The notes below the pieces were generated by a model. That model was not told the origin of the DNA and searched no databases. It saw nothing but the letters and a program-made list of their open reading frames with translations. DNA of 64,000 nucleotides, taken from the NCBI RefSeq assembly GCF_042432805.1, contig NZ_JBHLWO010000002.1, positions 2,542,001 through 2,606,000 of the forward strand, in the 5' to 3' direction. This document shows positions 9,596 through 18,242 of this stretch, in pieces. A program made the position numbers and the translations under genes. This DNA comes from Olivibacter oleidegradans. Its GTDB lineage: Bacteria; Bacteroidota; Bacteroidia; Sphingobacteriales; Sphingobacteriaceae. Within the stretch, counting starts at the first letter, position 1. The number at the start of each line of letters is the position of its first letter.

Positions 9596-10822
9596 ATGAA
9601 AAAACTTAGTATTTTAGTTCTATTCTGTATGTGCTTTGGCCCCGTCATTGCACAACGACAAAAAAAGGTAGTTTTCATAATTGCAGATGGCATTTCAGCC
9701 GATGCATTGGAGCGAACAGACGTGCCAAATATGAAAAAGTTGATGGCGAAAGGCGCCTACCTTCGCGCTTACCAAGGGGGTGAAGCAGGCTCGTATAGTG
9801 AATCGCCAACAATTTCTGCTGTAGGCTATAACAATGTACTAACAGGCGTTTGGTATAACAAACACAACGTTCCGGATAATGATATCAAAGATCCCAATTA
9901 CAACTATCCAACGATTTTCCGTTTACTGAAAGATGCTTTTCCAAAGAAAAAAATTGCCGTTTTTTCCAGTTGGCAAGATAACAGAACGAAGTTAATCGGC
10001 GAGAACCTGGCACAAACGAATTACATTAAGATGGACGAAGCGTTCGATGGGTTGGAATTGGACACAGTGAAATATCCACATGACGCGAAACGCCGGTTTA
10101 TGTTGGCAATTGATCAGGCAGTTAGCGCTAAAGCTGCCGAATCGATTGCCGAGCGGGCACCCGACCTCTCCTGGGTATACCTCGAACACACGGACGATAT
10201 GGGCCACATGTATGGCGACAGCCCCGAATACACAGAGGCTATACAAAAGGTAGATGAAGAGGTTGGGCAAATTATGGCCGCTATAGACGAACGCGAAAAA
10301 AAATTCAACGAAGACTGGCTACTCCTGGTAACTACGGATCACGGCAGAGCAGAAAAAGATGGTAAAGGCCATGGGGGGCAGTCCTTTCGCCAGCGCTCAG
10401 CATGGATTCTCAGCAACAGGCCACTTAAAAACACCTATAGTGCAATGCTATACCCTTCTGTCGTTGATATTCTACCTACCATTGCCCGATATATGGAGAT
10501 TCCTGTTCCGACAATAGCCGCACGCGAATTGGATGGTATTTCTTTAATGGGCGAAGTAGCAATAGCGCTTCCAAAAGTTCATCGCCTAAAAGAACACCTC
10601 GACATTTTTTGGACTCCCCTGAAGCAGGAGGGCGAAGTGAAGATCTGGCTATCCACCACCAATAATAAAAAAACGGGCAAAGAAGATGAATATCGGCTCA
10701 TGGGCACGTATCCATTAACCGGTAAACATGCGCTTGTTTCTATCAAAGATATTCCTTCCCCTTTTTATAAAATAGTGTTGGAAACGCAAGACAATACGGT
10801 CAATCGCTGGGTAACCGAATAA
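9596..10822 (+). CDS. Exported type I phosphodiesterase / alkaline-phosphatase superfamily protein
   Basis: The 408-residue protein has a signal peptide (to about residue 19, cleavage after VIA) and an alkaline-phosphatase-superfamily core. Visible elements are metal-ligand D31 in FIIADGIS, the nucleophile region SESPTISAVGYNN (S74 is my best alignment to the NPP-type Thr), EHTDDMGHMYG with D/H ligands near 200, and TTDHGRA with a D-H pair near 243. It should hydrolyse phosphate mono- or diesters in the periplasm. It is divergent from tetR and may process or release the ligand taken up by the adjacent SusCD. The substrate is not predictable from sequence. Confidence 0.85.
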   Translation: MKKLSILVLFCMCFGPVIAQRQKKVVFIIADGISADALERTDVPNMKKLMAKGAYLRAYQGGEAGSYSESPTISAVGYNNVLTGVWYNKHNVPDNDIKDPNYNYPTIFRLLKDAFPKKKIAVFSSWQDNRTKLIGENLAQTNYIKMDEAFDGLELDTVKYPHDAKRRFMLAIDQAVSAKAAESIAERAPDLSWVYLEHTDDMGHMYGDSPEYTEAIQKVDEEVGQIMAAIDEREKKFNEDWLLLVTTDHGRAEKDGKGHGGQSFRQRSAWILSNRPLKNTYSAMLYPSVVDILPTIARYMEIPVPTIAARELDGISLMGEVAIALPKVHRLKEHLDIFWTPLKQEGEVKIWLSTTNNKKTGKEDEYRLMGTYPLTGKHALVSIKDIPSPFYKIVLETQDNTVNRWVTE

Positions 10823-10920
10823 AGGTTACCTACAGATCTAATATGCTTATCGTTTATCCCCATTTATAAGGGTTTAACTGCTTTTGGCCGGCCGCTGTCT
10901 TTCGAAATTAGATATTCCGG

Positions 10921-10928
10921 TATATTTG
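10921..10928 (+). promoter_or_regulatory. Putative -7 element deciding the GNAT start
   Basis: TATATTTG fits TAnnTTTG. It lies inside the N-terminal part of the longest possible frame (from 10884), so the real start should be the ATG at 10968 or 10974. Confidence 0.45.
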
Positions 10929-10967
10929 CAAAAAAGAGCTATTCAAATCTTTATTTTGAAAGACCGT

Positions 10968-11495
10968 ATGATCATGAAGTCGATAGCAGTTAGTAAAGCG
11001 TCGCTTGGCGAGTTAAAAGTTATTCAAGACCTTGGCCGAACAACCTTCTTTGAAACCTTTGCAGCCAGTAATTCCGAAGCCGACATGCGCACCTATTTGG
11101 AGGCAAATTTCAGTGAAGAAAAGATCAGAACCGAACTAAATAATGCAGAATCGTTATTCTTCATTGCCTGGGACGGGGAAGAGGCGGTAGGTTATCTGAA
11201 AATTAATGTGGGCCATGCGCAAACCGAAGAACAAGGCGACGAAGCATTGGAAATTGAGCGTATCTATGTAAAAAGTAGCCATCACGGAAAAAAGGTCGGA
11301 CAGCTTCTTTATGAAAAGGCGCTCGAAGTGGCAAAATCGTTAAACAAAGTATACATCTGGCTCGGGGTTTGGGAAGAAAATCCACGAGCTATCCGATTTT
11401 ATGAAAAGAACGGATTCGTTGCATTCGATAAGCACATTTTCAAAATGGGCACCGATGAGCAAACGGATATTATGATGAAAAAGAATCTGAAATAA
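10968..11495 (+). CDS. GNAT-family N-acetyltransferase
   Basis: The protein is 175 residues from the chosen ATG; a second ATG follows two codons later. The GNAT core is clear: EIERIYVKSSHHGKKVGQLLYEKAL contains the acetyl-CoA pyrophosphate loop (HHGKKVG), and WLGVWEENPRAIRFYEKNGF is the usual motif B. The frame stays open upstream to 10884, but a promoter-like TATATTTG lies inside that extension. Such proteins acetylate small amines or peptide N-termini in the cytoplasm. The substrate is unknown. It forms a single-gene unit downstream of the phosphodiesterase. Confidence 0.88.
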   Translation: MIMKSIAVSKASLGELKVIQDLGRTTFFETFAASNSEADMRTYLEANFSEEKIRTELNNAESLFFIAWDGEEAVGYLKINVGHAQTEEQGDEALEIERIYVKSSHHGKKVGQLLYEKALEVAKSLNKVYIWLGVWEENPRAIRFYEKNGFVAFDKHIFKMGTDEQTDIMMKKNLK

Positions 11496-11533
11496 GCCGT
11501 TTCCATGTCAGTCATTGCTTAATAATTTTTATT

Positions 11534-11564
11534 AAAAAACCCACCCCGGGGAAGGGGATGGGTT
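11534..11564 (-). terminator. Rho-independent terminator
   Basis: AACCCACCCC (11538-11547) pairs with GGGGATGGGTT (11554-11564) with one bulged base. On the minus strand it is followed by TTTTTTAATAAAAATT, a good U-tract. It therefore probably ends the DUF417 transcript and may also stop GNAT transcription from the other side. Confidence 0.75.
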
Positions 11565-11692
11565 CTACTAATTGAATTGGACAAGTTTGGCAACTTGTTT
11601 TCGAAGTCACCATAAAAATAACAAGCCTGCATTATAATGACATTAAAGACCACGAACGATGAGCGGTTATTTTCTTTGCTAATCGATTGCTC

Positions 11693-12262
11693 TCAGCACC
11701 CTTGTATCCGTTTGGCAGCATCTGATGCAACTAACAGCCCACCTGCCATCATAATAATATCCTTAAGAACCAATCTGCCCGCGCCTGAGAGATAAGGAAA
11801 GCCGTAATTGGGCGTTGGAAAATCGCCTCCCAAATTTGGCACATATACCTCCGGTGTGGTGATGAGGAAGGATAAGGTTACGATCGACATGGCGGCAGTT
11901 AACAATCCGCCCAGCAGGCCTATTCGTGCCGACCATATCCCTGCTAAGGTCAATAGTCCAATAACAATGATGACGGTGCCCAAGCCGAAAGCAAAAAGGT
12001 AGGTCCCATTTTGTTTATGCCAGGCCACATTTTTAGCTACTGTCTTCCCTTCCGGGTTTTTATACTGCTGGTATTCCGGTGCATTCTTTGTGTAAAAGAA
12101 GCTCATAAATGGACTGTTGGCAACAAAAGGAACAATTCCATCAGCCTCATATTGAAAGGCTTTTAATCCTCCTATCCAAGCCATTACAATAAAAATGGCA
12201 ATACGCATAAGATGAACAAAACTCGCTTGTCCATTTGCTAAAACGTTCAATAGCTGTTTCAT
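11693..12262 (-). CDS. DUF417 (YkgB/RclC-like) inner-membrane protein
   Basis: The 189-residue protein has about four hydrophobic segments (about 16-35, 88-105, 113-135, 160-180). It carries family-typical segments RIAIFIVMAWIGGLKAF, EADGIVPFVANSPFMSFFY and FPYLSGAGRLVLKDIIMM. The family includes E. coli RclC, part of a reactive-chlorine resistance system, but many members are uncharacterised. The AraC-type regulator immediately upstream on the same strand (starting at 13148) is a plausible controller, since RclC is also linked to an AraC protein. That functional parallel is inference. Confidence 0.85.
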   Translation of the reverse strand: MKQLLNVLANGQASFVHLMRIAIFIVMAWIGGLKAFQYEADGIVPFVANSPFMSFFYTKNAPEYQQYKNPEGKTVAKNVAWHKQNGTYLFAFGLGTVIIVIGLLTLAGIWSARIGLLGGLLTAAMSIVTLSFLITTPEVYVPNLGGDFPTPNYGFPYLSGAGRLVLKDIIMMAGGLLVASDAAKRIQGC

Positions 12263-12335
12263 ATTTATTTTCTATTGAACAAAGGTAGCGGGCCGCTTAG
12301 GTTTATAAAATGGACAGAAACGGCATTATGGTACA

Positions 12336-13148
12336 CTATTTTGCCGCAATGGAAATCCCCACTTTCGAGCGAAATTCCGATGGAGAGATACCCACATTTT
12401 TTTTAAAGTAACGACTGAAATAATGTTCATCATCAAAATTTAGTTGTACAGCAATTTCTTTTATTGATTGATACGTCAGGTGTAAAAGCTTTTTCGATTC
12501 CAATATAATCCGATCTTGAATAAAGATAGAAGGCGCTTTACCTAATTGTTTCTTGATTTTTTTACTAAAGGCATCTATACTGAGGTTAAAATGTTGCGCA
12601 TAAAAATTCACAGACTTTTCCCTCATAAAATTTGCTTCCAGTAATTGCTGGAAAATGCGCCCCTCACCTATATCCTCCTGCTGTGGAATTTCATGTAGAT
12701 TAATCTGATGCTTCTTCACTTGACTCGATAAAGCCAAGATCAATTGCAGGTAGGCTTTGACCACCGCATCAGAAAATTCAAGGCCAACCTTTAGTTCCTT
12801 CTCCATTTTGCGAACAAGTTGCTCGATCTCAAGATATGTTTCCTTTCCCAAGTTAACATGAGGTTGTAGATAGATGTTATTAAAAAGCAGGCCATTGCAA
12901 GCCACTTCTTTTTTATGGTATTCAATACAATAGAAATCTCCGTGAAATAGCAATTGCCAACCGGTTGTCAACGGACCTTTTAACCAACTCAAATGTTGAT
13001 ACGGACTTAGGCAAAGTAAAGAGTACGGAGCGGTTTTATAGTTCGTAAAATCTACCGTCATCTCCATCGGATCGCGGAGCAGGAAAATTTGATAGAACTC
13101 ATTATCTTGAGTTTGTACTTCGTTGCCAATGGTACGGATAGAAAGCAT
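12336..13148 (-). CDS. AraC-family transcriptional regulator
   Basis: The 270-residue protein has a C-terminal AraC/XylS double helix-turn-helix (about 170-265). The end is diagnostic: IKEIAVQLNFDDEHYFSRYFKKNVGISPSEFR. The N-terminal 150 residues resemble a cupin-like sensor without a recognisable ligand motif. It lies 73 bp upstream of the DUF417 gene on the same strand, so the two may form one unit. The ligand is unknown. Confidence 0.9.
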   Translation of the reverse strand: MLSIRTIGNEVQTQDNEFYQIFLLRDPMEMTVDFTNYKTAPYSLLCLSPYQHLSWLKGPLTTGWQLLFHGDFYCIEYHKKEVACNGLLFNNIYLQPHVNLGKETYLEIEQLVRKMEKELKVGLEFSDAVVKAYLQLILALSSQVKKHQINLHEIPQQEDIGEGRIFQQLLEANFMREKSVNFYAQHFNLSIDAFSKKIKKQLGKAPSIFIQDRIILESKKLLHLTYQSIKEIAVQLNFDDEHYFSRYFKKNVGISPSEFRSKVGISIAAK

Positions 13149-13351
13149 AAGGCAAAGTTAACTTGATTTTTTCTTTTCTAATTATACTTAATTAATATGG
13201 TTGCAAGTGCTATACTTTGCCTATACCCCTATTCAATATCAGCGCCTGTGTTGTCATTACCATACGCGAATACAAGCTTTACATGCTTGTCAACTAGTGA
13301 ATTTTAACCGTCAAATATAAGTGTGCGGCTCATACAAATATCATGTGTCCT

Positions 13352-13996
13352 CTACTCGCAACTTAACATGTGCATCTTAAATTTTGACAGTAAGTCAACT
13401 AGATTCTTAACGCGAAGCTTCTTATAAATCTTGGATTTGTACGTACCGATAGTAGACGTATGCAGCACCAATGTATCAGCGATTTCGCTTACTCTCATAC
13501 CTTTGATTAACATCTGGCAGACCTCCATTTCGCGGTCAGTCAATTTGTTTAGCGGACTCAAAGATTGATGTTTTAGATTAAACCGTTTGTTTAACAAATG
13601 CTCCTTTAATCTATTGCTGACGTATTTTTCGCCACGGAGTATTACGCTCAAAGCCTCTTTAATCCGTTCTTCGTTTTCGTTCTTCTGTAAGAAACCATCG
13701 GCCCCAGCATCTAGGTATCGTTCACCATATACCAATTCATCATAAGTAGAGAATAGTAAAATTCTTGTACTTCTTTGATTTTCCTTCAATGATCTTATCA
13801 GGTAAAAACTATTAGCGTCCAAGATATCGCTATCCAGGAGTATGATATCAATTTGTTGTTGCGACAAAATTCTTTTACATTCTGTTAGGTTCTCGGCCAA
13901 AGAAACTATTGTCCCTGGCAGCCAATTTTCGATAATAAACTTCAAGCCCAGGCGCTCGGCAACGCGATCATCGGCAACAGTTATTTGTAATGGCAT
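13352..13996 (-). CDS. NarL/FixJ-type response regulator (orphan)
   Basis: The 214-residue protein has a receiver domain (acidic pair D9/D10, phosphoacceptor D55 in IILLDSD, lysine in GFLQKNENE) and a C-terminal LuxR-type HTH from about 148 (LTDREMEVCQMLIKGMRVSEIADTL with HTSTIGTYKSKIYKKL). No histidine kinase gene is adjacent, so it is an orphan in this window. The gene stands alone, flanked by 200 and 519 bases of non-coding DNA. Targets are unknown. Confidence 0.92.
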   Translation of the reverse strand: MPLQITVADDRVAERLGLKFIIENWLPGTIVSLAENLTECKRILSQQQIDIILLDSDILDANSFYLIRSLKENQRSTRILLFSTYDELVYGERYLDAGADGFLQKNENEERIKEALSVILRGEKYVSNRLKEHLLNKRFNLKHQSLSPLNKLTDREMEVCQMLIKGMRVSEIADTLVLHTSTIGTYKSKIYKKLRVKNLVDLLSKFKMHMLSCE

Positions 13997-14515
13997 GATC
14001 TAAATACTTAATGATATATAATTGGATTTATAAATGAGCGAACCGAAAATTTTATAAATATTCGGTTCAATCGAAAGACCGAAAATTGTATCAGGTTTTT
14101 TTGAAAAAGAAGTAAAAATGTACTCATAGAGATCCTATTAGTAAGCAACATATCGTAACGTGTCGTCTTTAATTTACCCTCATTATCGGTAGGTTGAACA
14201 AATATATATATATGACCGAACCAGACGTTATTCAAACCGTTCATTACTCCGCTTCATGTTCATTCCGTTCACGCATATAAAAAGTATACCTTAAAGCTCT
14301 TGGTGAAACCACTCTTTTTCTTTATTTTGATGCAATAGATTGTTCATTACAAATGGTTAGACGGCGGGTTGCCGCAACCGATAAGGTTCGGCAGACTCAA
14401 GGTCCAATGCTGGTGCCTCAAACTTGATGTTCTGATTGCGCTAGAACAATAGTCCTTAAAAAAAGTGTCCAAAGCATTATCGGACACTTTTATAGCAAAT
14501 GCGGAAAAATTAGCG
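13997..14515. other. Intergenic region
   Basis: This 519-base AT-rich gap contains an (AT)n run around 14205 and the terminator at 14461-14491. A 78-codon open frame (14008-14244, minus) has biased low-complexity composition and no recognisable features, so it is not called. Confidence 0.4.
14461..14491 (-). terminator. Rho-independent terminator of the hdc operon
   Basis: AAAAGTGTCC (14461-14470) and GGACACTTTT (14482-14491) form a 10-bp stem 24 bases after the acetyltransferase stop. On the minus strand it runs into TTTTTTTAAGG. Confidence 0.85.
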
Positions 14516-15160
14516 TTACTTTAGGGCGTTCCGTTTCATAAACACCGCCACAGGTGCATTTTCGCTATTATCAAGTAACACCTCTTTATGTATATGAAAG
14601 CCCACCAAAGGTCCATAAAGTTTTGCCGATCTTCGAGTGCTAGCAAGAAGAAACGGTGTTTCATAGCCAAGTTTATCATAATGGTTCAAGGTCCATTTAA
14701 GAATGTGGCTACCATAACCGCGGCCTTGAGATTGCGGTAATACTCCCATATAATCGGGCAGCATACATCCTTTTAGCTTTGCAGAATCGATCTCAACATC
14801 GCCTGCTCTATAGAGTTCATAATAGCGTTTTACTCCTTCTGGATCAAGAATCTCATACCAGCGCTTCTTCCACTCACCCGGTTCTTGAAGACTGTAACCG
14901 TGCCATGTCCAAACCAGAACAACCTGCTGGTCCGGGCTGCTAAACACTGCGCCTCCGGACTCAAGTGCATCTTTCACTACGGCCTCAAAAAAATCTCTCA
15001 ATACCGCTTCGTTCGTCTTTTCACCAATCCAGAACTTCAATACAGGATCGTTCAAAAAGGCTTTCGCTAGTACGTTCCATTGCCAAGGTTCGGGACTTTT
15101 AATTTGGATGGGGTCAGGAAGCTTCTGTTTAGTTTCTAAGTTTTCTAAAGTGTTATTCAT
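14516..15160 (-). CDS. GNAT-family N-acetyltransferase next to histidine decarboxylase
   Basis: The 214-residue protein carries the acetyl-CoA loop PQSQGRGYGSHIL near residue 142 in a GNAT fold; the C-terminal part (LLASTRRSAKLYGPLVGFHIH) is motif-B-like. It lies 47 bp downstream of a PLP-dependent histidine decarboxylase and before a strong terminator, so the two form an operon. By position its substrate could be histamine or a related amine, which would give N-acetylhistamine. That is inference; no sequence motif fixes the acceptor. Confidence 0.85.
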   Translation of the reverse strand: MNNTLENLETKQKLPDPIQIKSPEPWQWNVLAKAFLNDPVLKFWIGEKTNEAVLRDFFEAVVKDALESGGAVFSSPDQQVVLVWTWHGYSLQEPGEWKKRWYEILDPEGVKRYYELYRAGDVEIDSAKLKGCMLPDYMGVLPQSQGRGYGSHILKWTLNHYDKLGYETPFLLASTRRSAKLYGPLVGFHIHKEVLLDNSENAPVAVFMKRNALK

Positions 15161-15207
15161 ATCAATTTAAAATTATGTAATGGTTCTAATGTTGGGCATC
15201 CAATTAG

Positions 15208-16359
15208 TTAATAGGACAACATATATTCTCCCGACTCTTCTGCATCCTTTTTTGACGGCACAATAGAAATTTCGTCTACGAAATGATCGATTGTTTCTTT
15301 TGAAACGCCTGGCATACAAATCAAGTGGGATTGCCCAGCTTCTGTTGCTAATTGCCATTTTGCACGGATTGATAAGGCGGGTTCAGGAAATACGAGGGTA
15401 ATCGCATTTCTGTTGCGCCAGGCCGGTATACCTGCCGCCTGTAGTCTTGATTGCGTATAAGAAGCCAAAGAAACACTTTCAACGGCGCGCTGGACGAGTC
15501 CTTCCCTTCCGTATTTTTTAATGGCATACCACAAAAACAAAGGGCCATGGCCATTTCGGGAGCCAGTTATTGTACTGTCCAACGAACCTATATAAGGTAC
15601 CGGCTGGCCAATTCGATCTTTGTAATTTTTTCGTACAATCACCACTCCACAAGGCATTGGCGAACCAATAAACTTATGACCGCTACAAGCTATACTGTCT
15701 GCGCCATGGGCGAAATCAAATGTTGGATCTTCTTCCAATAAAGGCAAATAATTGCCAGCAAGCGCCGCATCACAATGAATGTAATAAGAATTTATAGCAG
15801 TATCCTTTAAAAGTTGCCGGATTGTGGCAACGTTATCCTTGGCTTCGGTCATTGTCGTCCCGACGTTGGCAACCACTATAACCGGTCGTTGTCGATTCGA
15901 TTTGATAGATGCTTCCAAATCCTCATAATCCATCTCACCGTTGGCTTGGGTGCGAATTATAATCGATTGCATACCCAGTAGATGAATGCTTTTGGGCACA
16001 CTGTAATGACTCGAGGTCGAATAATAGACGATCGCTCGTGAGTACAGTTCTCGGGCAACATAAAGGCCGTACAAATTACCTTCACTACCACCGTTGGTGG
16101 CATAACCCCACCAGTTATCCTTAGGTGCCCTAAATAATTCAGCAAAAAAAGCTAACACTTCCCGTTCCAATGCACGAGAGCTAACTTTATAAGTTGATTC
16201 GATGAAAGGGTCTCCTATATTATTAAGGGAATAACCCAGCAAGGGATAAAGCTCGCTATAATTGAAATCCGTGGCGAAAGGATAACCAATAGAATTTGCT
16301 GCCCGCTGGACAATTACGTCCATTTGACGGTTTAATTGTTCTTTGTCTTCAGTTGTCAT
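15208..16359 (-). CDS. hdc: PLP-dependent histidine decarboxylase
   Basis: The 383-residue group II PLP decarboxylase is close in length to bacterial histidine decarboxylases (about 380). The Schiff-base lysine is K229 in SIACSGHKFIGSPMPCGV, the ring-stacking His is H119 in STSSHYS, and D197 in IHCDAAL binds the pyridine nitrogen. TNGGSEGNLYGLY is the phosphate-side glycine region. The HKFIGSPMPCG context is typical of histidine rather than glutamate or aromatic decarboxylases. It should produce histamine and CO2 in the cytoplasm. A GNAT gene follows. No siderophore synthesis genes are nearby, and no histidine/histamine antiporter is visible. Confidence 0.85.
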   Translation of the reverse strand: MTTEDKEQLNRQMDVIVQRAANSIGYPFATDFNYSELYPLLGYSLNNIGDPFIESTYKVSSRALEREVLAFFAELFRAPKDNWWGYATNGGSEGNLYGLYVARELYSRAIVYYSTSSHYSVPKSIHLLGMQSIIIRTQANGEMDYEDLEASIKSNRQRPVIVVANVGTTMTEAKDNVATIRQLLKDTAINSYYIHCDAALAGNYLPLLEEDPTFDFAHGADSIACSGHKFIGSPMPCGVVIVRKNYKDRIGQPVPYIGSLDSTITGSRNGHGPLFLWYAIKKYGREGLVQRAVESVSLASYTQSRLQAAGIPAWRNRNAITLVFPEPALSIRAKWQLATEAGQSHLICMPGVSKETIDHFVDEISIVPSKKDAEESGEYMLSY

Positions 16360-16858
16360 TTTATATGAAAATGGTGGTTTAACACTCGAGTAATTCCATC
16401 TTTATGTTGATCTTCATTCAGCAACCATTAGCTCACTAAAAGAGTCCTCAACCACACGAATATAATTTCAGATCTAAACTAGCATGAAATGTTTACACAA
16501 ATCCATCCCCACCTTACACGAAAACATTGAAAAAAAGTAAATTGTAGTTATTTTTCTATCCTATATAGAAATTTTACGATGGCTAACTTTAAGTTATATG
16601 TTATTCTTTTTTCACTTATTAACGTTAACATTGGGAAGTCGGGCTATTAGAATGCCGTATCGGCAGCACTACGGCTTTACGAAAAACCAATAGGAATAGC
16701 ATGAGGAAGGCAAACAATTAAATCAAACAGGATTTAACATTGACTTTATATCATATCCATACATTTGTGCCGAGTGACCATTAACGAAAGGCGTGTTCTT
16801 AAGCACCCTAATCAACAGATCTAATGCATAGTTTAGCGGATAACGCGCTGTTTCAATT

Positions 16859-16926
16859 AGTGCCTTTGGAATAACAAAAAAGGCACTTATTCACTCCGGT
16901 TTAGCAATATAATCTTGCTAAACCGG
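16859..16926. other. Two tandem hairpins
   Basis: AGTGCCTTT/AAAGGCACT (16859-16867, 16879-16887) is followed 8 bases later by CCGGTTTAGCAA/TTGCTAAACCGG (16896-16907, 16915-16926), both perfect. Neither has a U-tract on the plus strand. They could end a small transcript from the upstream 500-base gap. Confidence 0.5.
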
Positions 16927-16981
16927 TGCAAACAAACGCTGCAAATCATCATCAGCCTATTATTCAAAGAAAACCTTTCAA

Positions 16982-17005
16982 CTACTTAACCACTCAACTA
17001 CTCCA
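16982..17005. repeat. Three-unit octamer repeat fragment (CNACTYAA family)
   Basis: The units CTACTTAA, CCACTCAA and CTACTCCA follow in register, then CTTAACTAG. It is a short member of the satellite whose main array lies at 42576-43966. Confidence 0.6.
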
Positions 17006-17073
17006 CTTAACTAGTTGTTTGAATATCTTAAGAAAATGTTTGATAATCATTAGCCCAAATCCGGTAATAAGAT

Positions 17074-17081
17074 TAACTTTG
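17074..17081 (+). promoter_or_regulatory. Putative -7 element of the molybdo-hydroxylase operon
   Basis: TAACTTTG matches TAnnTTTG 25 bases before the start codon at 17107. A matching -33 TTG was not found at normal spacing. Confidence 0.45.
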
Positions 17082-17106
17082 ATAGTAGGATGACAAAATT
17101 TAGCCA

Positions 17107-17577
17107 ATGATTTCATTTACAGTCAACAACAAAACGTATCAGCTTGATCTGGACCCCAACATGCCATTGCTTTGGGCCTTACGGGATGTCGTCGGGCTCA
17201 CCGGCACCAAATATGGCTGCGGTGTCGCACAATGTGGCGCCTGCGTCGTACATCTTGATGGAGAGGCGGTCCGATCCTGCATAACTAAATTAAGCAGGGT
17301 TGCGGGTAAACATGTTACTACCATCGAGGGTCTGTCGGAAAAAAACGACCATCCTTTGCAGCAAGCCTGGGCCGCAGTGGACGTACCACAATGCGGTTAC
17401 TGTCACTCCGGCCAGATTATGTCGGCCGCTGTATTACTGCGAGAAAAACCCAATCCAAGCGATGAAGATATCGACAATGCCATGGCGGGCAATATATGCC
17501 GGTGTGGCACATATCTGCGCATACGTAAAGCTATACATCTCGCCGCCGAACTACAGCAGAAAACATCAGAACGATAA
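17107..17577 (+). CDS. 2Fe-2S subunit of a molybdenum hydroxylase (IorA/CoxS type)
   Basis: This 156-residue protein has two [2Fe-2S] cluster sites. A plant-ferredoxin-type site uses C38, C43, C46 and C58 (YGCGVAQCGAC), and the helical xanthine-oxidase-type site uses C96, C99, C131 and C133 (QCGYC, NICRCG). It passes electrons from the molybdenum subunit encoded two genes downstream. The order small subunit, cytochrome c, large subunit resembles isoquinoline 1-oxidoreductase and aldehyde oxidase operons. There is no FAD subunit, consistent with electron delivery to a cytochrome. It has no own signal peptide and would be co-exported with the Tat-signal-bearing partner. Confidence 0.93.
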   Translation: MISFTVNNKTYQLDLDPNMPLLWALRDVVGLTGTKYGCGVAQCGACVVHLDGEAVRSCITKLSRVAGKHVTTIEGLSEKNDHPLQQAWAAVDVPQCGYCHSGQIMSAAVLLREKPNPSDEDIDNAMAGNICRCGTYLRIRKAIHLAAELQQKTSER

Positions 17578-17590
17578 TTAAGGAAGACCT

Positions 17591-18214
17591 ATGGCAAAAA
17601 AGCTCAAATTGATTATTTACGCCGTAATGATTGCTGCACTCGGGTTCTCTCTTTATACCGGTACAGAGAACACTTACGCACGCGATACCGGTAGACCGAT
17701 TAGCAAAAGGAAGTTGGCCGATGACAGTGTTCGATCAGTCAGAGCGTTTAACAAAGTATATGCCGTGCTGATGAGCCCCCGATGTGTAAACTGCCATCCC
17801 GCCGGCGATGTGCCCCTACAAGGCGACGACAGCCATTTGCATACCATGTTGCCAGAAAGAGGGGCAGATGGCAAAGGTCTCTTCGCGATGAAGTGTGCAA
17901 ACTGCCACCAACCTGAAAATACACCTGGACCGCACACGCCTCCCGGAAATCCCAACTGGCACCTTCCTCCGGCAGACATGAAAATGGTTTTTCAGGGTAA
18001 AACAGCCCATGAACTTGCAAAGCAGTTGTTAGATCCTCAACAAAACGGCCATAAAAACAAGCAACAACTGATTGAACATGCTGACGACGACTTGGTACTT
18101 GCCGGATGGAATATGGGAGAAGGGCGCACCAAACCACCGTTGAGCCATGCGGAATTCAAAAAGGCCTGGATTGAGTGGTTGGAAACAGGAGCTTATGCGC
18201 CACCCGCAAATTAA
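17591..18214 (+). CDS. Diheme c-type cytochrome of the molybdo-hydroxylase operon
   Basis: The 207-residue protein has an N-terminal signal/anchor (about 5-22) and two CxxCH haem motifs, CVNCH at 65-69 and CANCH at 102-106. M61 and M100 are possible axial ligands. It lies 13 bp after the 2Fe-2S subunit and 28 bp before the molybdenum subunit, in one operon. It is likely the periplasmic electron acceptor of the hydroxylase, linking it to the respiratory chain. The remainder is rich in His and Pro and not otherwise recognisable. Confidence 0.85.
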   Translation: MAKKLKLIIYAVMIAALGFSLYTGTENTYARDTGRPISKRKLADDSVRSVRAFNKVYAVLMSPRCVNCHPAGDVPLQGDDSHLHTMLPERGADGKGLFAMKCANCHQPENTPGPHTPPGNPNWHLPPADMKMVFQGKTAHELAKQLLDPQQNGHKNKQQLIEHADDDLVLAGWNMGEGRTKPPLSHAEFKKAWIEWLETGAYAPPAN

Positions 18215-18242
18215 TAATACAAGGTAAGAAAGCATCGCACAT

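Larger units (their letters stand above)
16360..17106. other. Long intergenic region with two hairpins and a repeat fragment
   Basis: In 747 bases between divergent operons I see two adjacent hairpins (16859-16887 and 16896-16926), a short run of CNACTYAA octamers (16982-17005) and a -7-like TAACTTTG (17074-17081). No convincing protein frame was found. The hairpins have no adjacent gene that they obviously terminate. Confidence 0.5.

Noticed and set aside
10884..10967. Longer N-terminus for the GNAT gene
   Set aside because: A TAnnTTTG promoter element lies inside the extension, and the added residues do not look like a GNAT start.
14008..14244. 78-codon frame on the minus strand
   Set aside because: It spans an AT-rich intergenic stretch including an (AT)n run, with no recognisable features; the frame is probably chance.
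14516..16359. Histidine decarboxylase as part of a siderophore cluster (acinetobactin type)
   Set aside because: No NRPS, dihydroxybenzoate or siderophore export gene is nearby.
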